NCBI GenBank assembly: GCA_018061385.1 | Contig: JAGOUF010000202.1 | Location: 1-5,415, forward strand | Reading direction: 5' to 3' | DNA from: Chitinophagaceae bacterium | GTDB lineage: Bacteria; Bacteroidota; Bacteroidia; Chitinophagales; Chitinophagaceae | Length of the DNA: 5,415 bases | Notes under the pieces: generated by a model | Database searches by the model: none | What the model was told of the DNA's origin: nothing | The model's input: the letters and a program-made list of their open reading frames with translations, nothing else | Program-made: the position numbers and the translations under genes | In this document: one piece after another, positions 1-4,853 of the stretch | Layout: every line of letters begins with the position of its first letter | Numbering within the stretch: position 1 is the stretch's first letter

Positions 1-284
1 ACTACTAATACTGAGGTATCTGGAATATCGTAATTGGAAATTAGTTGGTTTTTTAAGAGAGCATTTTCCTCGGCCAATTGCTTATTAATTTGTTTTAAGC
101 TAAAATATTCTTTAAACCCATAATATTTTTTATTAATTCCTCCAGTTACTTCGTTTGCAGCAGATGCAAAAAAAGCTTCGTGTGTTTTGCTGCTATTGCT
201 TAACATAACTATACAGCAAATTTGCAGTATAATAAAGCAAATGAATACAAAATACCGTTGAATAAAAAGGAAAATATTTTTCAC
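1..284 (-). CDS. mreC: Rod shape-determining protein MreC, N-terminal part (cut by window edge)
   Basis: MreC is a bitopic inner-membrane protein that links the MreB filament to the periplasmic cell-wall elongation machinery. I translated 94 codons from the start. The product begins MKNIFLFIQRYFVF, has a hydrophobic segment at about residues 4-29 (one membrane anchor), then a stretch at about 55-80 reading YGFKEYFSLKQINKQLAEEN, the coiled-coil start found in Bacteroidota MreC. The rest, including the beta-barrel domain, lies beyond the left edge. The start is GTG at 284-282; a TTG directly before it is possible, and the frame is closed by a TGA a few codons further upstream. The short N-terminus matches the family. 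It follows mreB on the same strand with an 86-bp gap filled by repeats, so it is almost surely in the mreB operon. Identification rests on motif recognition and gene order. Confidence 0.88.
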   Translation of the reverse strand, partial: MKNIFLFIQRYFVFICFIILQICCIVMLSNSSKTHEAFFASAANEVTGGINKKYYGFKEYFSLKQINKQLAEENALLKNQLISNYDIPDTSVLV

Positions 285-293
285 CAAGAAAAG

Positions 294-371
294 GTTTAAA
301 GTTCAAAGTTCAAGGTTTAGAGTTTAAGGTTTTACCTTACCACTTTTGCCTTATACCTTTTACCTTATTGT
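294..371. repeat. Degenerate 7-bp tandem repeat filling the mreB-mreC gap
   Basis: Read on the plus strand in steps of seven, positions 294-328 give GTTTAAA, GTTCAAA, GTTCAAG, GTTTAGA, GTTTAAG. Positions 330-371 give TTTTACC, TTACCAC, TTTTGCC, TTATACC, TTTTACC, TTATTGT, which can also be read as three 14-bp units. The phase is unbroken within each half, and one extra base separates the halves. The array runs from the mreB stop codon to within ten bases of the mreC start. The base bias flips at the middle (purine-rich AAGG to the left, CCTT to the right), giving a dyad. I see no open reading frame, promoter or RNA gene in it. Its role is unknown. Confidence 0.8.
325..339 (-). other. Small hairpin at the centre of the mreB-mreC repeat
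   Basis: TAAGGT (325-330) and ACCTTA (334-339) are perfect complements around a three-base loop, exactly where the two halves of the heptamer array meet. The stem is short and AT-rich and is not followed by a clean U-run in the mre direction, so it is unlikely to be a strong terminator. It could fold weakly in the mreB-mreC transcript. Confidence 0.4.
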
Positions 372-1396
372 TACTTCATAATAAACGGAAAACGCTGATA
401 ATTTTTTAATGCTAAACCTGTACCACGAACAACGCTTTTTAATGGATCGTCGGCAATATGTACTGGCAATTTAATTTTGGCACTCAATCTTTTATCAAGT
501 CCTCTTAACAATGCACCACCACCTGTAAGGTATAAGCCTCTTCTATAAATATCTGCAGCCAATTCGGGCGGTGTAGTTTCTAATGCTTTTAAAATGGCTT
601 CTTCTATTTTGAAAATACTTTTATCTAAAGCTTCAGCAATTTCTTGATAGCTTACCATAATTTGTTTAGGAATACCTGTTACCAAATCTCTACCATTTAC
701 AGGCATATCATCTGGTGGAGTTTCTAAATCTTTCATGGCTGCACCAACATGTATTTTAATTTGCTCTGCTGTACGTTCACCAATTAATAAACTGTGATAT
801 CTACGTAAAGCCTCCATAATATCTGCAGTAAATTCATCACCTGCAATACGAATACTTTGATCGCAAACAATACCAGCCAATGCAATCACTGTGATACCTG
901 TTGTTCCGCCTCCAATATCAATAATCATGTTTCCTACAGGTTCTTCCACATCAATTCCAATACCTAAAGCCGCTGCCATAGGTTCGTGAATCATGTATAC
1001 TTCTTTTGCACCAGCTTGCTCAGCACTATCTCTAACTGCACGTTTTTCAACTTCGGTAATTGATGATGGTATGCAAATAACCATTCTCCAACTTGGCGGA
1101 AACAATGGTTTTTTAGGATAAACCAATTTAATTAATTCACGTATCATTAATTCGGCAGCATTAAAATCGGCAATTACACCATCTTTTAAAGGACGAACAG
1201 TTCTAATACTTTCATGCGTTTTTTCGTGCATTAACAATGCTTTCTTGCCAACTGCCAATACTTCTTTTGGATTGTTTCTGTTTAAGGCAACAATGCTAGG
1301 TTCATTCACTACAATATCATCGTTGTGAATAATAAGGGTATTGGCTGTACCCAAGTCCATTGCAATTTCTTGCGTAAAAAAGCTAAAAAGTCCCAT
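371..1396 (-). CDS. mreB: Rod shape-determining protein MreB (bacterial actin)
   Basis: MreB is the ATP-binding actin homologue that forms short filaments under the inner membrane and steers the elongation complex of peptidoglycan synthesis. The 341-residue product has the normal family length. Visible motifs are phosphate-1 DLGTANT (14-20), HEPMAAALG (137-145) with the catalytic-type Glu138, phosphate-2 DIGGGTTG (160-167), ERTAEQIK (217-224) of the nucleotide pocket, and the adenosine motif TGGGALLRGLD (301-311). The N-terminus, MGLFSFF, is hydrophobic and could help hold the protein to the membrane, as N-terminal segments do in some MreBs. The ATG at 1396 puts the DLGTANT motif at the usual distance from the start. 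It is the first gene of the operon, with mreC next; a candidate promoter lies 34 bases upstream. Nothing in the sequence looks damaged. Confidence 0.97.
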   Translation of the reverse strand: MGLFSFFTQEIAMDLGTANTLIIHNDDIVVNEPSIVALNRNNPKEVLAVGKKALLMHEKTHESIRTVRPLKDGVIADFNAAELMIRELIKLVYPKKPLFPPSWRMVICIPSSITEVEKRAVRDSAEQAGAKEVYMIHEPMAAALGIGIDVEEPVGNMIIDIGGGTTGITVIALAGIVCDQSIRIAGDEFTADIMEALRRYHSLLIGERTAEQIKIHVGAAMKDLETPPDDMPVNGRDLVTGIPKQIMVSYQEIAEALDKSIFKIEEAILKALETTPPELAADIYRRGLYLTGGGALLRGLDKRLSAKIKLPVHIADDPLKSVVRGTGLALKNYQRFPFIMK

Positions 1397-1566
1397 TATG
1401 ATGAATAAATTAATTTTTATAAATAGTGAGCAAAGGTGGTAGAAATAAACGGATTAACAAAGCCTAATATAGCACATTTTTTTGCAGATAAAAGAATTAA
1501 CAAAATTTAGTACCAATTGGTATTGTTTTTAATTTTTTCGCATCAAATCGCAAGTTCAATTACATT
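1397..1566. other. Intergenic region between terC-family gene and mreB, with a 12-bp palindrome
   Basis: This 170-bp stretch holds no gene. Besides the promoter candidate it has a perfect 12-bp palindrome, TACCAATTGGTA, at 1511-1522, upstream of that promoter and just past the stop of the TerC-family gene. With no loop and no U-run in the right place it does not look like a terminator. It could be a binding site for a dimeric regulator or chance in AT-rich DNA. Confidence 0.35.
1431..1460 (-). promoter_or_regulatory. Candidate Bacteroidota-type promoter of mreB
   Basis: On the minus strand a TTG (1460-1458) is followed after 19 bases by CACCTTTG (1438-1431), one base off the TAnnTTTG consensus used by the main sigma factor of Bacteroidota. 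The leader to the mreB ATG would be about 30 bases. No other element of comparable quality was seen in the 170-bp gap. Confidence 0.4.
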
Positions 1567-2370
1567 TTATTCTGCCATGTCTTTATAACCTTCTTTATGG
1601 GTAGAATCGGGCAATTGTGAGTTTCTCAATTCCACTGGTTTCACAGCTTTTTTACGCATTTGTAAATTCAATAATTCAACAATAAAAGAGAAAGCCATGG
1701 CAAAATATACGTAGTTCTTTAAGTGCAATTCTTCGGCAGCATGATGGTTCCAACCTTCTACCAATAAAGTAATTCCAATCATTACTAAAAACGATAAAGC
1801 CAACATTTTAATAGTTGGATGATTGTGTATGAAATTGGCAATATTGCTACTGAATAAAAACATTACAATCATTGCAATTACAACAGCTGCAACCATAATT
1901 TCAATATGCTTGGCTGTACCGCCTGCTGTAATAATGCTATCGAAACTAAAAACCATATCAATAAGCATAATTTGTACAATAGCATTGCCTAAACTTAAAG
2001 GCTTTGTTTTTTTGTTTAGTGCAGCCTCTTCTTCACCTTCTAACTTATGATGTATTTCTTTTACAGTTTTGTAAATAAGAAATAAACCACCTGCTAACAT
2101 TACTAAACTAGATAAATCGAACGATTTGCCCCAAAAGCCCAACACTTCTTTGCCTTTTTGAGCCAATAACCAGCTTAAACCCATTAATAAGATACAACGA
2201 ACAAAAATGCCAGTAAACATCCAAATTAAACGGGCTTTGGGTTGTTTTTCTTTAGGCAATCTGTTCATAATAATGCTTACAAAAATTACATTATCAATGC
2301 CTAACACAATTTCTAAAACAACCAAAACAAAAAAACTAACAATACTTTCCGATGTAAATAAATGTTCCAT
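1567..2370 (-). CDS. TerC-family integral membrane protein, probable metal (manganese) exporter
   Basis: The 267-residue product is a multi-pass inner-membrane protein with about seven hydrophobic segments (roughly 9-36, 48-69, 87-104, 128-150, 157-175, 186-204, 219-237). Two family signatures with acidic residues inside the membrane are clear: EIVLGIDN (20-27) and DMVFSFDS (138-145), internally similar as expected of a duplicated fold. Members of the TerC/Alx/YkoY family are linked to manganese efflux and to metal supply of secreted enzymes; the older tellurite-resistance name comes from plasmid operons and need not apply here, as no other ter genes are near. Assigning manganese as the substrate is inference from the family. 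A hydrophilic tail of some 30 residues ends the protein. The ATG at 2370 precedes the first membrane segment at the normal distance. It probably has its own promoter and is not obviously linked to its neighbours in function. Confidence 0.9.
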   Translation of the reverse strand: MEHLFTSESIVSFFVLVVLEIVLGIDNVIFVSIIMNRLPKEKQPKARLIWMFTGIFVRCILLMGLSWLLAQKGKEVLGFWGKSFDLSSLVMLAGGLFLIYKTVKEIHHKLEGEEEAALNKKTKPLSLGNAIVQIMLIDMVFSFDSIITAGGTAKHIEIMVAAVVIAMIVMFLFSSNIANFIHNHPTIKMLALSFLVMIGITLLVEGWNHHAAEELHLKNYVYFAMAFSFIVELLNLQMRKKAVKPVELRNSQLPDSTHKEGYKDMAE

Positions 2371-2387
2371 TAAAATTTAATTGTGGG

Positions 2388-2395
2388 CAAATATA
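2388..2395 (-). promoter_or_regulatory. Candidate -7 element for the TerC-family gene
   Basis: TATATTTG on the minus strand is a perfect TAnnTTTG match, 17 bases before the ATG, in the 59-bp gap after hisS. I see no good TTG at the usual distance upstream, only AT-rich DNA, so the call rests on the -7 element alone. The implied mRNA leader is only about 10-15 bases. Confidence 0.4.
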
Positions 2396-2429
2396 ATGCT
2401 AGCAATTTTTTTATTAAATATGAATATGT

Positions 2430-3797
2430 TTAGCTAAAAATTTCTTCTACCAATTGTTGTTGTGGAATAGTTTTTTGATTGCCTGTTCTTAAATCTTTTA
2501 GAGTACAATTTCCATCTTCCATTTCTTTGGTGCCAATAATTACAATGTATGGAATGTTTTTTTTCTCGGCATATTTAAATTGCTTATCAAACTTAGAAAG
2601 TTCGTGATACATTTCGCAACGAATGCCACCTGCTCTAAGTTGTTGCATAATTGTAAAAGCATTTTTACTTTCTGCAATACCTAAATTAAAAAATAAAATT
2701 TGAGTGGCTATTTCAACATTTTCTGGAAAAAGGCTTAGCTCTTCTAACACATCATAAATTCTATCTACACCAAAACTAATACCAACGCCAGGTACATTGG
2801 GCAAACCAAAAGTGCCTGTTAAATCATCATATCTTCCACCACCACCAATGCTACCCATTTGTACATTTTTGGCTTTAATTTCAAAGATGACGCCTGTGTA
2901 ATAATTCAAGCCACGAGCAAGGGTGAAATCTGTTATAAGTGTTGAGTTGGTAGTGCTGATTTGATAGTTTAAGATGTGTTCAATTTCTGCTATTCCATTT
3001 AAACCAGTTTCATTATTGCCCAATAAATTTTTTAATTGGATAATTTTTTCTTCATTGGTTCCATCTATTAATAAATATTGTTCAATGGTGGCAATCTGGG
3101 TTTCGTTTAAATCACGCTGACGCAACTCGTCTTTCACTCTTTCCAATCCAATTTTATCTAGCTTATCAATTGCAATGGTGATGTCAACCATTTTCTCTGC
3201 ACCACCACACAATTCTGCTAATGCAGCTAATATTTTTCTACTATTTAATCTTATTTCAACATCAATTCCCAACTTCTCAAAAACAGTAGCATAAATATTA
3301 ACCAATTCAACTTCGTTCAATAAACTTTTGCTGCCAACAACATCTGCATCGCATTGATAAAATTCTCTGTAACGGCCACGTTGTGGTCTATCAGCTCTCC
3401 AAACTGGTTGTATTTGGTAGCGTTTAAATGGCATAGTTAATTGTCCATAATTCATGGCTACATAACGTGCAAAAGGAATGGTTAAATCGTATCGAAGAGC
3501 ACGTTCTGTAATTGCTGCATTGTTTTTTCCTTCTAATACTTTTTCAAATTCTGTTCTAGCTTTTTCATGCTTTTCTGGTCTATCAAAACCATTATTCAAA
3601 ATTTTAAAAATCAACTTATCACCTTCTTCACCATACTTTCCCATTAAAGTTTCTATATTTTCCATTGCTGGCGTTTCTAATGGTTGAAATCCATACAACT
3701 CAAAAACAGTTCTAATGGTATTAAAAATATAATTTCGTTTACGTACAACTGCTGCACTAAAATCTCTTGTTCCTTGTGGTAAACTTGGTTTTGCCAT
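2430..3797 (-). CDS. hisS: Histidyl-tRNA synthetase
   Basis: This class II aminoacyl-tRNA synthetase charges tRNA-His in the cytoplasm. The product is 455 residues from ATG at 3797 (MAKPSLPQGTRDF). Visible parts, numbered from that Met: GTRDF (9-13), RYDLTIPFAR (102-111), motif 2 around VWRADRPQRGRYREFYQCD (132-150), the histidine-specific ARGLNYYTG (294-302), GGGGRYDDL (318-326), motif 3 GVGISFGVDR (337-346), then the anticodon-binding domain from about 363 to the end. A TTG two codons upstream is in frame but the ATG gives the usual N-terminus. The inserted region at about 200-290 between the catalytic motifs is normal for the family. All key residues seem present. The leader of the gene is nearly all heptamer repeat and I see no promoter directly in front, so it may depend on read-through from the genes upstream or on a promoter inside them. 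Confidence 0.97.
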   Translation of the reverse strand: MAKPSLPQGTRDFSAAVVRKRNYIFNTIRTVFELYGFQPLETPAMENIETLMGKYGEEGDKLIFKILNNGFDRPEKHEKARTEFEKVLEGKNNAAITERALRYDLTIPFARYVAMNYGQLTMPFKRYQIQPVWRADRPQRGRYREFYQCDADVVGSKSLLNEVELVNIYATVFEKLGIDVEIRLNSRKILAALAELCGGAEKMVDITIAIDKLDKIGLERVKDELRQRDLNETQIATIEQYLLIDGTNEEKIIQLKNLLGNNETGLNGIAEIEHILNYQISTTNSTLITDFTLARGLNYYTGVIFEIKAKNVQMGSIGGGGRYDDLTGTFGLPNVPGVGISFGVDRIYDVLEELSLFPENVEIATQILFFNLGIAESKNAFTIMQQLRAGGIRCEMYHELSKFDKQFKYAEKKNIPYIVIIGTKEMEDGNCTLKDLRTGNQKTIPQQQLVEEIFS

Positions 3798-3801
3798 AAT
3801 C

Positions 3802-3840
3802 AATGTGAGTGGTTAATGTGAGTGGTGAAATGTGAGTTAA
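3802..3840 (+). repeat. GTGAGTG-type heptamer array, left flank of the four-helix-bundle gene
   Basis: On the plus strand the array reads GTGAGTG (3805-3811), GTTAAT (a six-base unit), GTGAGTG (3818-3824), GTGAAAT (3825-3831), GTGAGTT (3832-3838). It can also be seen as 13-bp units starting AATGTGAGT at 3802 and 3815. It fills the gap between the stop codon of the four-helix-bundle gene (3839-3837, inside the last unit) and the hisS ATG five bases away. The orientation is opposite to the array at 4221-4264, with which it shares a perfect 12-bp inverted repeat (3818-3829 against 4223-4234). Confidence 0.8.
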
Positions 3841-4190
3841 TTCACAATCATCTTACTCAGCATTTGAAATGTTTTTATTATTAAATTTCCTGTTTCTGTT
3901 ATTTCTTCTTTGCGAAAATACTCTAATTCGCAAGCCATATCCAATATGGTATCTACTTCAATTAAAGAACCTCTGGATATTTCAAAAAATCTTTTTCTTT
4001 CTTGTAACGATTTTCTTGAATAGCCTTCTGCAAAATTTAAATGAACTGACAATGCAGCTCGTCTTAATTGTTGCATCATATTAAATCGTTCTTCTTGTGG
4101 TAATAATTTTGATAATTTGTAGCATGATAAAACCAGCGATTTGCTTGTGCTAAAAATACCAAGTTTTGTATGTGCAAGTTGAAGAAACAT
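3837..4190 (-). CDS. Four-helix-bundle protein of the 23S rRNA intervening-sequence protein family
   Basis: The 117-residue product matches the small helical family (S23/IVP) first known from open reading frames inside 23S rRNA intervening sequences and common as orphan genes in Bacteroidota; the Avd accessory protein of diversity-generating retroelements has the same fold. The family core is clear: QQLRRAALSVHLNFAEGYSR (40-59), ERKRFFEISRGSLIEVDTIL (64-83), and a last helix near 97-115. It is basic in the core helices, which fits nucleic-acid binding as proposed for Avd, but no function is proven for orphan members. The ATG at 4190 gives the MFLQLAHTKL start seen in this subfamily. No rRNA, reverse transcriptase or variable repeat is in the window. 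The gene is bracketed by heptamer arrays in opposite orientation, which suggests it travels, or arose, as a unit with them. No clear promoter is seen in the 56 bp upstream. Confidence 0.88.
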   Translation of the reverse strand: MFLQLAHTKLGIFSTSKSLVLSCYKLSKLLPQEERFNMMQQLRRAALSVHLNFAEGYSRKSLQERKRFFEISRGSLIEVDTILDMACELEYFRKEEITETGNLIIKTFQMLSKMIVN

Positions 4191-4220
4191 ATTGCAATTT
4201 TTTGTTCATGAAAATACAAT

Positions 4221-4264
4221 TATTCACCACTCACCACTCACGATTATCACCACTCACGATTCAC
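4221..4264 (-). repeat. GTGAGTG-type heptamer array, right flank of the four-helix-bundle gene
   Basis: Read on the minus strand from 4264 down, the units are GTGAATC, GTGAGTG, GTGATAATC (nine bases), GTGAGTG, GTGAGTG, GTGAATA. The first two and a half units are inside the reading frame of the phosphatase and encode its last residues, VNREW, and its TGA stop. The remainder fills most of the gap to the four-helix-bundle gene, leaving about 30 AT-rich bases before that gene's ATG. Confidence 0.85.
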
Positions 4265-4702
4265 AATTTTTTCACAAGCCCTATCAATCATATCAAATAC
4301 TTTATGGTATCCATCTTCTTCTCCATACCAAGGATCTGGAACATTTCTGTTTTCACCTTTAAATAATTCGTTCAACAATAAACCTACTTTTTGTTCATTC
4401 CATAAATGGCCACTAATCTTTTTTACATCGTTGTAATTGCTGCTGTCCATTACATAAATTCTATCATAATTCAGCATATCTTCTTGTACAAATTGTTTGC
4501 ATTGTTGATGACTAATATCAATACCATTATGCTTGGCTACTTTTTGAGATAAATGGTGTGGAGGATTGCCTACATGGTAACCAGCTGTTCCTGCACTATC
4601 AACTTGCCAATTCAATGCTGCAGCATTGGCTTTGTGTTGTAAAATACCTTCTGCCAACGGACTTCTACAAATATTACCTAAACAAACCATTAAAATTTTC
4701 AT
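4247..4702 (-). CDS. Low-molecular-weight protein tyrosine phosphatase
   Basis: This cytoplasmic phosphatase removes phosphate from phosphotyrosine or small phospho-substrates through a cysteine-phosphate intermediate. The 151-residue product has the full family architecture: the P-loop C-x5-R as CLGNICRS (Cys7, Arg13, Ser14), VDSAGTAGYHVGNPP (34-48), VMDSSNYNDV (84-93) and the general-acid loop VPDPWYG (121-127) with Asp123. Relatives include bacterial Wzb/Etp that act on tyrosine kinases of polysaccharide export, but no such kinase is visible here, so the substrate is unknown. It differs from arsenate reductases of the same fold in having the DPW acid loop. The ATG at 4702 places Cys7 as usual. 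The C-terminal residues VNREW and the stop are encoded by heptamer repeat, so the native end may have been replaced. It is divergent from tonB and may be the first gene of a unit running into hisS. Confidence 0.94.
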   Translation of the reverse strand: MKILMVCLGNICRSPLAEGILQHKANAAALNWQVDSAGTAGYHVGNPPHHLSQKVAKHNGIDISHQQCKQFVQEDMLNYDRIYVMDSSNYNDVKKISGHLWNEQKVGLLLNELFKGENRNVPDPWYGEEDGYHKVFDMIDRACEKIVNREW

Positions 4703-4707
4703 TGTGG

Positions 4708-4741
4708 CAAATATAGTTTTTGTTGGTGTTTAGTTGGCCAA
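4708..4741 (-). promoter_or_regulatory. Candidate Bacteroidota-type promoter of the phosphatase gene
   Basis: A TTG (4741-4739) is followed after 23 bases by TATATTTG (4715-4708), a perfect TAnnTTTG match. Only five bases separate it from the ATG, so transcription would start at or next to the start codon, giving a leaderless or nearly leaderless mRNA. The same TATATTTG octamer precedes the TerC-family gene. It may also drive the four-helix-bundle gene and hisS. Confidence 0.45.
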
Positions 4742-4742
4742 C
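4733..4742. promoter_or_regulatory. Palindrome GTTGGCCAAC in the divergent promoter region
   Basis: A perfect 10-bp palindrome with core TGGCCA overlaps the proposed -33 element of the phosphatase promoter and is followed directly by CATGCATG, another self-complementary octamer. It could be an operator. A second palindrome with the same core lies 77 bp away, next to tonB. Confidence 0.3.
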
Positions 4743-4807
4743 ATGCATGCTTTCAAATGAAGTGTAAATAAATTATGGAAATTTTTTAGTTATAGCATCT
4801 TATTACA

Positions 4808-4821
4808 AAACTGGCCAGTTT
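4808..4821. promoter_or_regulatory. Palindrome AAACTGGCCAGTTT upstream of tonB
   Basis: This perfect 14-bp palindrome lies 32 bases before the tonB ATG. It just precedes TACATTTC (4823-4830), one base off a TAnnTTTG element, though I find no TTG at the right distance for it. It shares the TGGCCA core with the palindrome at 4733-4742. Its position suits an operator for tonB; the identity of any regulator is unknown. Confidence 0.35.
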
Positions 4822-4853
4822 CTACATTTCAATCACCACCAAAAACTTGAATC

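Larger units (their letters stand above)
3802..4264. mobile_element. Candidate intervening-sequence-like unit: four-helix-bundle gene between inverted heptamer arrays
   Basis: The two arrays at 3802-3840 and 4221-4264 face each other and contain a perfect 12-bp inverted repeat. The only gene between them is the four-helix-bundle gene, which fills nearly all of the space. In a minus-strand transcript the arrays are complementary and could form a long imperfect stem with the gene in the loop, as in the intervening sequences of 23S rRNA that encode the same protein family. I see no transposase and no clear target-site duplication, so movement would have to depend on outside functions. The alternative is that heptamer arrays spread on their own and merely border this gene. 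Confidence 0.35.

Noticed and set aside
1567..2370. Tellurite-resistance operon
   Set aside because: Only a TerC-family protein is present; no terA, terB, terD, terE or terZ genes are nearby.
2396..2440. Terminator after hisS
   Set aside because: Short palindromes (TGCTAGCA, TTTAGCTAAA) are present, but none forms a stable GC-rich stem with a loop and following U-run in the hisS direction.
3478..3687. Plus-strand open frame opposite hisS
   Set aside because: It is antisense to conserved hisS coding sequence and its product shows no recognisable motif.
3798..3803. TTG at 3803 as the hisS start
   Set aside because: It adds two residues before an ATG that gives the normal MAKPSLPQGTRDF start, and it lies against the repeat array.
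3837..4190. Toxin-antitoxin member or diversity-generating retroelement accessory gene
   Set aside because: The fold resembles Avd, but no reverse transcriptase, template repeat or partner gene lies in the window, and the motifs are those of orphan S23/IVP proteins.
3802..4264. CRISPR array
   Set aside because: Units are 7 bp, degenerate and without spacers, and no cas gene is present.
4166..4366. Plus-strand open frame across the right heptamer array
   Set aside because: It runs antisense through two supported genes and the repeat and has no family features.
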